Below, one piece after another: positions 25,471 to 32,829 of a stretch of 64,000 nucleotides of DNA. The notes under the pieces are model-generated. The model did not search any database. It was given only the letters and a program-made list of their open reading frames with translations, and was not told the DNA's origin. A program made the position numbers and the translations under genes. Origin of the DNA: JAUVPY01 sp034412795. GTDB taxonomy: Bacteria > Chloroflexota > Anaerolineae > 4572-78 > NAK82. The first letter of the stretch is position 1. Each line of letters opens with the position of its first letter. Where the stretch lies: the NCBI GenBank assembly GCA_034412795.1, contig DAOUMD010000099.1:53765-117764 (forward strand). Reading direction: 5' to 3'.

Positions 25471-26597
25471 AGATCCAGCTCATCACTGTAATTGGTTGTC
25501 TGATCGTCGGGCTTTTGCTGGCCGCATGTAGTCAAACCAGCGCCCCTCCGACACCCGATGTGGAAGCGGCCGTGGAAACGGCCATAGCCCAAACCCGCAC
25601 CTTGGAGACTGAAGTTGCCCAATCGACAGCAGCGGCCGTTGCCACCAACACCCCGGCGGCCCCGACCAACACACCCGAGCCTGCGCCCACCAATACGCCA
25701 CCACCGGCCGACACGCCGTCAGGGCCACCAACCGACACCCCACCGGCAGCAACTGACACGCCACCTCCGACGCCGACACCAACCGAGGAGAAGCTGGTGA
25801 TTGCGGAAAGCCTTGTGGATGGGAACGACGGCAATGACTTTCTACGGGGCAGTTCGCCAGACAACCAGGGGCGCGTCATTCTTCTGCCCGGCTTTGATCA
25901 ATCAGAGGTGACGGATCCAATGGTTTTCCGGGACCGGATGGTCTTTCAGGTTGAGGTCTTCGACACACGCGCCGGTCCAGTCGATGGCGCCGGCATCCAG
26001 GACGTTACCTTCCGCATCGAGGTGAATGATGACAGCGGACAGGTTGTCTACGAGAAACAGGAGCAGACCCCAGGCTATTGCGTCTTCGGCGGTGGGGAAC
26101 CTGACTGCGCCATCCTTTCCCTCGAAAATGGCAGCCGCTGGCCAGACCCATACGGCGGTGAAATCCAGAATGGCCAGTATCTAGCCAAAATTGACATCAT
26201 TCCTGAGAATGGAGAGCCGACCCAGTGGCGCTGGAGATTCAACGTCGAGATTCCCGGGCAAACGACCTACCCTCCGAACAACACAGCGCGTATCAACAGC
26301 ATTGCCGTGCAGGACGGTCGCTACGTCGCCGAGTTCGAGACCTTCGGCTTCGAGCCGCTTTTGCCCGGCCAACACGTCCACTTTTTCTTCAACAGTGTGT
26401 CGCCTGAGGAGGCGGGAGTTCCGGGGAGCGGGCCGTGGCACATCTACCCTGCCGGCCCAGGCGAGCCGAACACCAGCCCATTCACGCTCTATACCGTAGA
26501 CCAGCGACCGGAGGGTGCCACCCAGATGTGCATTTTAGTCGCCAATGAGGATCACAGCGTGAACCAGGGCAGCGGCAACTGCGTCGATCTGCCGTAA
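25467..26597 (+). CDS. Secreted lipoprotein ending the CHAT operon
   Basis: 376 aa. The signal peptide ends LLLAACSQ, so Cys21 should be lipidated. Residues 60-110 are a Thr/Pro/Asn-rich spacer (APTNTPEPAPTNTPPP), then a folded beta-rich domain of about 265 residues with several Cys (GYCVFGGGEPDC, MCILVANED, GNCVDLP) that could form disulfides outside the cell. No known family recognised. The ATG overlaps the TPR stop codon (ATGA) and has AAGGAGA upstream, so translation is coupled. It may display a binding domain on the cell surface for the membrane TPR protein. Confidence 0.8.
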   Translation: MKIQLITVIGCLIVGLLLAACSQTSAPPTPDVEAAVETAIAQTRTLETEVAQSTAAAVATNTPAAPTNTPEPAPTNTPPPADTPSGPPTDTPPAATDTPPPTPTPTEEKLVIAESLVDGNDGNDFLRGSSPDNQGRVILLPGFDQSEVTDPMVFRDRMVFQVEVFDTRAGPVDGAGIQDVTFRIEVNDDSGQVVYEKQEQTPGYCVFGGGEPDCAILSLENGSRWPDPYGGEIQNGQYLAKIDIIPENGEPTQWRWRFNVEIPGQTTYPPNNTARINSIAVQDGRYVAEFETFGFEPLLPGQHVHFFFNSVSPEEAGVPGSGPWHIYPAGPGEPNTSPFTLYTVDQRPEGATQMCILVANEDHSVNQGSGNCVDLP

Positions 26598-26752
26598 CCT
26601 CCGAAAAAAGTGTCGGCTATGGATGGCCGATCTACCTCATATTCTAACCAAGTTCCTATCAATTTCATGCTAAGCTCTAGTCTTCTGATGATAGAATATA
26701 AAGTGGGGAGACTTGATTCTGAGGGCTGGAGAGCACCACTGGGAAGAGGAAT

Positions 26753-27004
26753 ATGATGATGGCGACGTCAATGAGAATATGCACATGTTGTGGGCGACAA
26801 GTCTCATGTGAGACTTGCCCGGAATGCGACCGAGAGACTGTGCCCGAACAGCTCATCCCGACACATTGCCTTGACTGCGGCACTCCGTTGACTCTGCCCC
26901 CACACCTGCGAACGCTGCTAGGGCAATGTGAAGACTGCGCCGATGCGAACCATATGGCTGTTGGACTGTGGGCATGGGACACTTTGCTGTGTGATCTGAT
27001 CTGA
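26753..27004 (+). CDS. Small cysteine-rich (zinc-ribbon-like) protein
   Basis: 83 aa. Four CxxC-type pairs: CTCCGRQVSCETCPEC, then HCLDCG and CEDCAD. The spacing suggests one or two zinc sites. GAAGAGG lies five bases before the ATG cluster at 26753. No family assigned. It could be a regulator or a metal-binding adaptor. It lies 155 bp after the CHAT operon, which may read through. Confidence 0.5.
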   Translation: MMMATSMRICTCCGRQVSCETCPECDRETVPEQLIPTHCLDCGTPLTLPPHLRTLLGQCEDCADANHMAVGLWAWDTLLCDLI

Positions 27005-27050
27005 TCGTTCTAACGCGCAGAGACCTCCAGAAGGAAAGGGGGTGATACAC

Positions 27051-27239
27051 ATGGTAAGCAGGAAGACCGCAGGTATCGCCTTGCTTGTGGTTGGGGTCAT
27101 CGTTCTAGTTCTGTCGCTGTTCGCCGACCCGCTCGGCCTTGGAGGCTCAAACTCCGTTTTCGGGCCGTATCAGATAGCGGGTATCATCATAGGAGCAATC
27201 GTAGCCGTCGTAGGATTGGTGCTGACGTTTAGAGGGTAA
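27051..27239 (+). CDS. Small two-helix membrane protein
   Basis: 62 aa from the ATG at 27051, with AAGGAAAGGGGG upstream. A GTG at 27042 would add three residues. Two hydrophobic helices are separated by a short Gly-rich loop (SLFADPLGLGGSNSVFGPYQ). No conserved catalytic residue is seen. Similar two-helix proteins are common in bacteria and of unknown role. A terminator follows after the R2 repeat. Confidence 0.65.
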   Translation: MVSRKTAGIALLVVGVIVLVLSLFADPLGLGGSNSVFGPYQIAGIIIGAIVAVVGLVLTFRG

Positions 27240-27246
27240 CCAACAA

Positions 27247-27397
27247 TTCACTACCGGACACTTTGCACAATTAGGCAACATGTCAGACCCAGTTGAGCCG
27301 AAGCGAGCATCTTGAGCGTGTCGAAGGGCGCTCGCCTCGGCTCCTTCGACACACTCAGGATGCCTCCGCTCGCTTAGAAAAAGTGTCCGGTAGTGAA
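27247..27397 (+). repeat. R2 family MITE-like element, copy 1
   Basis: 151 bp with perfect 18-bp terminal inverted repeats TTCACTACCGGACACTTT and its complement. It is flanked by the 8-bp direct repeat ACCAACAA at 27239-27246 and 27398-27405. The interior contains GTCGAAGG/CCTTCGAC palindromes. Near-identical to 46217-46370. Confidence 0.9.
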
Positions 27398-27437
27398 ACC
27401 AACAAGTGGCAACGACGGAAAAACAAGTGAATCAACC

Positions 27438-27464
27438 AAACCCCGCCCGGGTGGCGGGGTTTTT
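27438..27464 (+). terminator. Rho-independent terminator
   Basis: AAACCCCGCC pairs with GGCGGGGTTT around a short loop, followed by more T residues. It ends the unit of the small membrane protein. Confidence 0.8.
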
Positions 27465-27502
27465 GTATCACTGACGATCCAGAAACAGGTTTCGACCTGA
27501 GC

Positions 27503-27531
27503 TTGATCTACCGGTCTACTTGGTGTATACT
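27503..27531 (+). promoter_or_regulatory. Predicted promoter of the liv operon
   Basis: TTGATC (27503-27508), 17 bp, TATACT (27526-27531). It lies about 500 bp before livJ, implying an unusually long leader unless a second promoter exists nearer the gene. Confidence 0.5.
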
Positions 27532-28026
27532 CTTCGCTCAAGTTAATCTCAACTGCCAGATTACCACAGGGTCTTTCCAGGGTTCTTGGGCAAAAGACCC
27601 CAGGGTTCCCGAAGCCCGTCCGAAATCCAGGAACCCACCCACTTATTAATCTTCAATTAGGGCTTTCCCGCTCGCTGTTCGAAGCGGGCTGACCGATCTC
27701 GGACCCGTTCTCGGGCTCAGTCCGAATTGATCGATCCGGCCCTGGCGTCTGGCCTTGGGCCGGATATCTTATATCGTAATTCCGAGAAACCCTGTCGCCG
27801 GAGCTTATTCACACGATCACCACCAAGTGAAAATGGGAGTTGAGGACGTTGTCGGTTGAAGCCGCCATACATCGAGTAGTTGCACTCCTGCCACAAAGGG
27901 TGAGCCTAACCAAGGACGGAGCACGGGCACCACCGTTAACCCTACGCGTTATCGGTGGTTCTATTGACCCAGACCATCTCGGTTAGTCGGCAAATCGTGA
28001 ACACATTTCTATGGAGGAGAAGTGTA

Positions 28027-29283
28027 ATGAAATCGCGGATTTTTGTTATTGCTGCCATGTTACTGATCCTGAGCCTGGCGCTGGTCCTCTCCGGTTGCCA
28101 AGTTCCTACCCCCCCACCCGAGCAGGCCGCCGAACCGGAGACCCAAATGGGAGCGCCCTACAAGATCGGCTTTGCGCCCGGCGTCACCGGTGGTGGCGCA
28201 TTCCTGGGCGAACCTGAGCGCAACGTGGCTGAGATTATCGCCACCCAGTTGGAGGAAGCAGGAGGCATCATTGTCGGGTCGGATGGAGTAAAGCACGAGG
28301 TGGAGATTGTGATCGGCGACACCGAGAGCAACCCTGACACCGCAGTCAGTGTGGCGCGCAGGTACATCGAGGAAGATGAGGTGGTGGCTGTGGTAGCGGG
28401 TAGTTTGACGCCCATCAGCCTGGCCATCGCCGAGGTGGCGGAGGAGTCCCAGGTACCGTACATCTCGATGGCTTCCTCGTTGGCCATTATCGCCGATCCC
28501 GACACAGGGGAGATGCGGCCTTGGGTGTTCAAGGTGGCACAATCGAACGGGGACGTGGCGGTCTGGCAGGTGAAGCGTGCCACGGCGCTCGGGTCGACGT
28601 CGGTGTGCTATCTGTACGAGAACACGGGCTATGGCAAAGACTGCTTCAACAACTCGTCGGCAGCGTTGGAGGCGGCGGGGTTTGAGACGGCCTATGAGGA
28701 CTCTTTCGAACGCACCGACACCGAGTTCCCCCAGGTGGCCGGTGTACAAGCTGCCGGTTGTGACGTGGTGGTCGTGGGCGCCATTCCGCCGGGCGCTTCG
28801 TTGGTGACCATCGCCCTGCGAGATGCGATACCGGACATTCCGATCATCCACGGGCACGGCGTGTGCACAGAGGACTTTATCACGACGGCCGGGAATGCGG
28901 CGGAGGGGATGGAGATGCCATGCAGCCCGGTGATCATCGCGGAGGACATCCCTGACGATCACCCCCAAAAGGACGTGTTCATGGCGTTTAACCAGGCCTA
29001 TACTGAGCACACAGGCCAGCCGGTGAGCACCTTCGGCGGGCATGGCTGGGACAGCCTGGGTTGGGTGATCGAGGCACTCGAAACACTGCCCGATGGACTG
29101 ACTTTGGAGGAGCAGCGGGCAGCGGTACGGGACTATATTGAGACCGACATCAAGGATTGGCCCGGCACGGCAGGGGTATTCAACCTCTCGGCTGACGACC
29201 ACTATGGGCTAACCGACGAGTCTTTCAGTTGGTTCAAGGTTGAAGACGGCACTTTCGTCCCATTCCCAGGGGAAGAGTGGTAA
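28027..29283 (+). CDS. livJ: Branched-chain amino acid ABC transporter substrate-binding lipoprotein
   Basis: 418 aa from the ATG at 28027, with GGAGGAG upstream; the frame is open earlier but without signal. Signal peptide with lipobox LVLSGC. Periplasmic-binding fold type I (Leu/Ile/Val-binding): YKIGFAPGVTGGGAFLGEPERNVAEI, DTESNPDTAVSVARRYIEEDEVVAVVAGS, and a central YENTGYGKDCFNNSSAALEAAGFE. It captures amino acids outside the cell and delivers them to LivHM. Within the family the ligand may equally be an aromatic acid or amide. A perfect stem-loop follows the stop codon. Confidence 0.9.
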   Translation: MKSRIFVIAAMLLILSLALVLSGCQVPTPPPEQAAEPETQMGAPYKIGFAPGVTGGGAFLGEPERNVAEIIATQLEEAGGIIVGSDGVKHEVEIVIGDTESNPDTAVSVARRYIEEDEVVAVVAGSLTPISLAIAEVAEESQVPYISMASSLAIIADPDTGEMRPWVFKVAQSNGDVAVWQVKRATALGSTSVCYLYENTGYGKDCFNNSSAALEAAGFETAYEDSFERTDTEFPQVAGVQAAGCDVVVVGAIPPGASLVTIALRDAIPDIPIIHGHGVCTEDFITTAGNAAEGMEMPCSPVIIAEDIPDDHPQKDVFMAFNQAYTEHTGQPVSTFGGHGWDSLGWVIEALETLPDGLTLEEQRAAVRDYIETDIKDWPGTAGVFNLSADDHYGLTDESFSWFKVEDGTFVPFPGEEW

Positions 29284-29301
29284 GTCCAATGAAACGGTAG
29301 T

Positions 29302-29339
29302 CATCCTGATGTGCGGTCTCAGGGCCGCACATCAGGATG
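29302..29339 (+). promoter_or_regulatory. Intercistronic stem-loop after livJ
   Basis: CATCCTGATGTGCGG (29302-29316) pairs perfectly with CCGCACATCAGGATG (29325-29339). No T run follows, so it more likely protects the livJ message from 3' decay or attenuates than ends transcription. A similar hairpin follows the sugar-binding protein gene at 48285-48314. Confidence 0.65.
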
Positions 29340-29567
29340 CTCATTGCTCCTAAATACGGTTGTAGGTTAGGGGTCTGAGGGGCGTATTTCAGCCCCGGGG
29401 CGAACCCTTGCGAAGGTTCAGGCGACCGTAGGCTTCGTCGTGAGCTCAGCCGAACGGTCGCACACCTTCGTTAGGTTGGTTCCCCCAAATTGAAATGCAC
29501 CCGGTCTGAGGCTCTTCTTGGCGGCCCGGCCCCTGACCTTACCCTGACCATAATCGGGAGGGCAAAC

Positions 29568-29606
29568 GTGCGAAAAATTCGCGACGTGCGAAAAATTCGC
29601 GACGTG
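29568..29606 (+). repeat. 18-bp tandem repeat at the livH start
   Basis: GTGCGAAAAATTCGCGAC occurs twice in a row and a third GTGCGA begins next. Each unit contains the palindrome CGAAAAATTCG. The unit is a multiple of three, so copy-number change would keep the frame. Confidence 0.85.
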
Positions 29607-30638
29607 CGACAATTTCTTGGTAGCACCCGGGGCAGGGCGTCGGCCACGATCGTGGGGATTGTGGCGTTGATCGCGCTTGTCCTGTTTCTCGGCTACAAAA
29701 AAAACTTCGGGCCGGAACACTACGCACAGTTGGTCATCGACGGGATACGGGGCGGTAGTATCTATGCCCTCATCGCCCTGGGCTTCGTCGTCATTCACAG
29801 TGTAACCGGCATCATCAATTTCGCTCAAGGCGAGTTCGTCATGCTGGGAGCCATGCTGTGCGTCACGGTCTATCATTCCGAGCTTGCCGTATTAAGCCCC
29901 TTGAGTCCCCCCTTAAAAATGGTGTTGGCCGTCCTCCTGGCCTTGGCCGGGACCACCCTGCTTGGCGCTGTCCTGGAACGGCTTGCCATCTACCCTGCCC
30001 GTACCCGCCACGCCCCCGTCGTCGCGCTCATCATCATTACGATTGGTGCCACGATTGCCATCCGGGCTATGGCCCTCATCATCTGGGGCACCCGCCCTTA
30101 CTTCGTGCCGGCCTTCACCACCCTGGAGATGGAAGACCTCACCCTTCGTTTTGGAGGCTTGATCGTCAAGGCCCAGAGTTTCTGGATCTGGGGAGTGGTG
30201 GCGGTAGTCCTGGTCGCTTTGGCCTTATTCTTCGAGCGCACCATTATGGGCAAGGCGCTGCGTGCCTGTGCCATCAACCGGCGCGCCGCGCAGTTGATGG
30301 GCATCAATCCCGGCCGCATGTCGCTCCTCGCTTTTTCACTGGCAGCCGCTCTGGGCGCTGTCGGCGGCATGGTCCTGGCCCCCGCCACCCGGCCCACGTA
30401 CGACATGGGGCTTATGCTGGGGCTGAAAGGGTTCGTGGCTGCCATCATGGGAGGCCTGCTCAGTTACCCAGGAGCGGTGGTAGGCGGGCTCGTATTGGGC
30501 GTCGTGGAGAACCTCGGGGCCGGAGTCACCTCGGCTGGCTACAAGGACATCATCGTCTTCGTCATCCTGGTTCTGATCTTGCTTTTCCGCCCACGAGGCT
30601 TCATCGGCGGCGGGGAACAAGCTATCGAGGAGGTCTAG
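29568..30638 (+). CDS. livH: Branched-chain amino acid ABC permease LivH
   Basis: 356 aa from the GTG at 29568, which follows GGGAGG. Eight or so membrane helices. Conserved LivH features: DGIRGGSIYALIALGFVVIHSVTGIINFAQGEFVMLGA, an EAA-like loop ALRACAINRRAAQLMGINPGR, and LGLKGFVAAIMGGLLSYPGAVVGGL. Two more in-frame GTG codons follow at 18-base intervals because of a tandem repeat (VRKIRDVRKIRDVRQF), so the exact start is uncertain. It ends 1 bp before livM. Confidence 0.9.
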   Translation: MRKIRDVRKIRDVRQFLGSTRGRASATIVGIVALIALVLFLGYKKNFGPEHYAQLVIDGIRGGSIYALIALGFVVIHSVTGIINFAQGEFVMLGAMLCVTVYHSELAVLSPLSPPLKMVLAVLLALAGTTLLGAVLERLAIYPARTRHAPVVALIIITIGATIAIRAMALIIWGTRPYFVPAFTTLEMEDLTLRFGGLIVKAQSFWIWGVVAVVLVALALFFERTIMGKALRACAINRRAAQLMGINPGRMSLLAFSLAAALGAVGGMVLAPATRPTYDMGLMLGLKGFVAAIMGGLLSYPGAVVGGLVLGVVENLGAGVTSAGYKDIIVFVILVLILLFRPRGFIGGGEQAIEEV

Positions 30639-30639
30639 C

Positions 30640-31809
30640 ATGGAACCTGGAGAGCGAAGTCGAAGAGCCTGTCCTGAGCAAAGTCGAAGGAACAGGTATC
30701 AAAACGTCGTAGGTATCGTCGTCCTCATCGTGTTGGTTGTGGTCGTGGGGTGCATCGAAATCACGCAGCCTTTCGGCCTCCGTTTCAGGGACTTCACCGG
30801 CGGCATGGTGACCTTCGACACGCTGATTCGCATCGGCATTTTCACCATCGTGGTGGTGGGCCTCAACCTGCTTATGGGCTACGCCGGACAGATCTCGCTC
30901 GGCCAGGCGGCGTTCTACGGGCTGGGGGCCTATTTTTCGGCTATTATGACCACCCTAGCGATCCGACACGACGTATTGCCCGTGGTGTCTCGCAGTTGGT
31001 GGTGGCCGTGGCTGGTCATTTTAGGAGGGATGATTTTGACGGGGGGCTTTGCCTACCTCGTCGGCAAGCCCATCCTGCGACTGCGGGGGAACTATCTGGC
31101 CATGGCCACTCTGGGCGTGGGGATCGTGTTATACACCCTGTTCCGGGAGGGGGATAACATCACAGGCGGCAGCGACGGTATATCCGGCATCCCCCGACTG
31201 GCCATCGGGGACGGTTTTAAGCTCTGGCCTATGGAGAGGTATTACTTTCTGGTCTGGGGGGTGGCTATCCTGGTCATCATCATCGCCCTTAATATCGTCA
31301 ACTCCCGGGTCGGGCGGGCGCTACGGGCCATCCACGGCAGCGAGGTGGCAGCCAACGTTACCGGCGTGGATACGACCCGCAGCAAGCTTCAGATACTGGT
31401 TGTCAGTGCCATGATCGCCAGTCTGGCTGGAAGCTTGTACGCACATTTCCAGGCACTGGTCGCCCCAAGCCCCTTCGGTTTCGTGGCCTCCGTAACGTTG
31501 GTATGCATGGCTGCGGTGGGGGGACTGGCCAGCATCTGGGGCGCGCTTTTTGGCGTGGCGTTTATTTTCGTGATCAAGGAGGTGCTGCGCGCCCGGATGC
31601 ACGACCTGCTGCATGGGGCCGGCGGTGAGCACGAGTTGATAGCCTACGGCCTCATCTTGGTACTCATCATGATTTTTATGCCCCAGGGTGTGGTGCAAGG
31701 ACTGACTGAGATCTATCAAAGTTGGAAGAAGGGCAGGCAGCCGGCCACCCAGGTCAGGGACAAGGCCGAATCCTCGCCACGATACCAACTTATAGACGAA
31801 TCAAATTGA
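30640..31809 (+). CDS. livM: Branched-chain amino acid ABC permease LivM
   Basis: 389 aa, GAGGAGG before the ATG. About eight to ten helices. Typical LivM segments: GLNLLMGYAGQISLGQAAFYGLGAYFSA, GNYLAMATLGVGIV, ITGGSDGISGIP, and the EAA-like loop GRALRAIHGSEVAANVTGVDTTRSKL. The first 20 residues (ERSRRACPEQSRRNRYQ) come from a small dispersed DNA repeat of the CCTGTCCTGAGCAAAGTCGAAGG type that seems to have landed just after the start codon. The C-terminal tail is hydrophilic. Confidence 0.9.
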   Translation: MEPGERSRRACPEQSRRNRYQNVVGIVVLIVLVVVVGCIEITQPFGLRFRDFTGGMVTFDTLIRIGIFTIVVVGLNLLMGYAGQISLGQAAFYGLGAYFSAIMTTLAIRHDVLPVVSRSWWWPWLVILGGMILTGGFAYLVGKPILRLRGNYLAMATLGVGIVLYTLFREGDNITGGSDGISGIPRLAIGDGFKLWPMERYYFLVWGVAILVIIIALNIVNSRVGRALRAIHGSEVAANVTGVDTTRSKLQILVVSAMIASLAGSLYAHFQALVAPSPFGFVASVTLVCMAAVGGLASIWGALFGVAFIFVIKEVLRARMHDLLHGAGGEHELIAYGLILVLIMIFMPQGVVQGLTEIYQSWKKGRQPATQVRDKAESSPRYQLIDESN

Positions 31810-31861
31810 ACCCGGACCTTATGAATTTTGACAACCCAAATCGGCAATAGAGGCTACAACT

Positions 31862-31938
31862 CTACCCCCTCCCAACCTCCCCCTGCTAGGGTGAGGAGCT
31901 GACTTCCCTCCTAGCAGGGGGGATTGAGGGGGGTAGAA
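31862..31938 (+). repeat. Inverted repeat between livM and livG
   Basis: CTACCCCCTCCCAACC with CCCCCTGCTAGG pairs with CCTAGCAGGGGGGATT and GGGGGGTAG across a short loop, making an imperfect 30-bp stem. A second smaller hairpin, TTAGGGTTTT/AAAACCCCTAA, lies at about 31982-32004. Probably another small mobile palindrome. Confidence 0.65.
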
Positions 31939-32033
31939 ATCCTCGCCAATCACAATTACCGAATTTGAAAATCAAAATCGATTAGGGTTTTCAAAAACCC
32001 CTAAAGGTCTCCGCTGCGAAGGCAGGTTCATCA

Positions 32034-32828
32034 TTGAGCGAACCTTTTTTGCATACCCATAACTTGTGTAAATCATTTGGCGGCGTAACGGCTGTGAGCG
32101 ACGTCAGTTTCGAGGCACGTTTGGGCCAGACCGTCGCCGTCATTGGCCCAAACGGCGCCGGCAAGACGACGTTATTTAACATAATCTCTGGTCTGCTGCC
32201 GCCCGACGACGGTGAGATCTGGCTTAACGGCCACCGGCTGGATGGCAGCCCGCCGCATCAGGTGGCAGAAATGGGCGTGGCTCGCACATTCCAGAACGTC
32301 CAGCTCTTTGGCAATATGACGGTGATTGAGAACGTGATGATGGGCCGCTACCGTTACGAGCGGGCAGGATTCATCCGTTCGGCTCTGGGCTTGACACATC
32401 AGGAAGAGCAACAGACGCGAGCGACGGCTCTCCGACGACTGAAGCGAGTAGGGCTGGCTGACAAGGCCGACCTCCCCGCGCCGAGCCTGCCCCTGGGTGA
32501 ACAGCGACTGCTGGAGTTGGCACGCGCCCTGGCCGCCGAGCCTCGTCTACTGCTGTTAGACGAGCCGACAGCCGGCCTGAATGCGGTGGAAACGGTCCGG
32601 CTGGCAGCCACCGTTAGCCGCATCCGGGCCAACGACGTATGCGTTCTGCTGGTGGAGCACGACATGAGCCTGGTCATGAGCGTCGCCGACTGGATCGTGG
32701 TACTTAACTACGGCCAGAAACTGGCCGAGGGCCGCCCCGAGGAGATACAGAACGATCCTCGTGTTGTAGAAGCCTATCTGGGTCAGGAAAATGGAAACAG
32801 CGCGACCAACAAGCGGGGACGAGGCTGA
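32034..32828 (+). CDS. livG: Branched-chain amino acid ABC transporter ATPase LivG
   Basis: 264 aa from a TTG at 32034 preceded by AAGGCAGG. Walker A GPNGAGKTT, Q-loop FQNVQLF, Walker B LLLLDEPTAGL, and the H-loop His in LLVEHDMSL. The ABC signature reads LPLGEQRLLELARAL, where Pro replaces the usual Ser of LS-x-GE. LivG-type ATPases often have LSYGxQ, so function is probably kept. It powers uptake with LivF. It ends 1 bp before livF. Confidence 0.9.
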   Translation: MSEPFLHTHNLCKSFGGVTAVSDVSFEARLGQTVAVIGPNGAGKTTLFNIISGLLPPDDGEIWLNGHRLDGSPPHQVAEMGVARTFQNVQLFGNMTVIENVMMGRYRYERAGFIRSALGLTHQEEQQTRATALRRLKRVGLADKADLPAPSLPLGEQRLLELARALAAEPRLLLLDEPTAGLNAVETVRLAATVSRIRANDVCVLLVEHDMSLVMSVADWIVVLNYGQKLAEGRPEEIQNDPRVVEAYLGQENGNSATNKRGRG

Positions 32829-32829
32829 C

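Larger units (their letters stand above)
27240..28026. other. Long gene-free region and livJ leader
   Basis: Holds the R2 element (27247-27397), a terminator (27438-27464) and a predicted promoter (27503-27531). About 490 nt of untranslated leader then precede the livJ ATG at 28027. The leader has several potential stems, the strongest pairing ATCCGGCCC with GGGCCGGAT (about 27733-27770). No known riboswitch consensus was recognised. Confidence 0.55.

Noticed and set aside
28060..29202. 380-codon antisense frame over livJ
   Set aside because: It has the composition of an antisense shadow in GC-rich DNA, no start signal, and livJ is clearly the gene.
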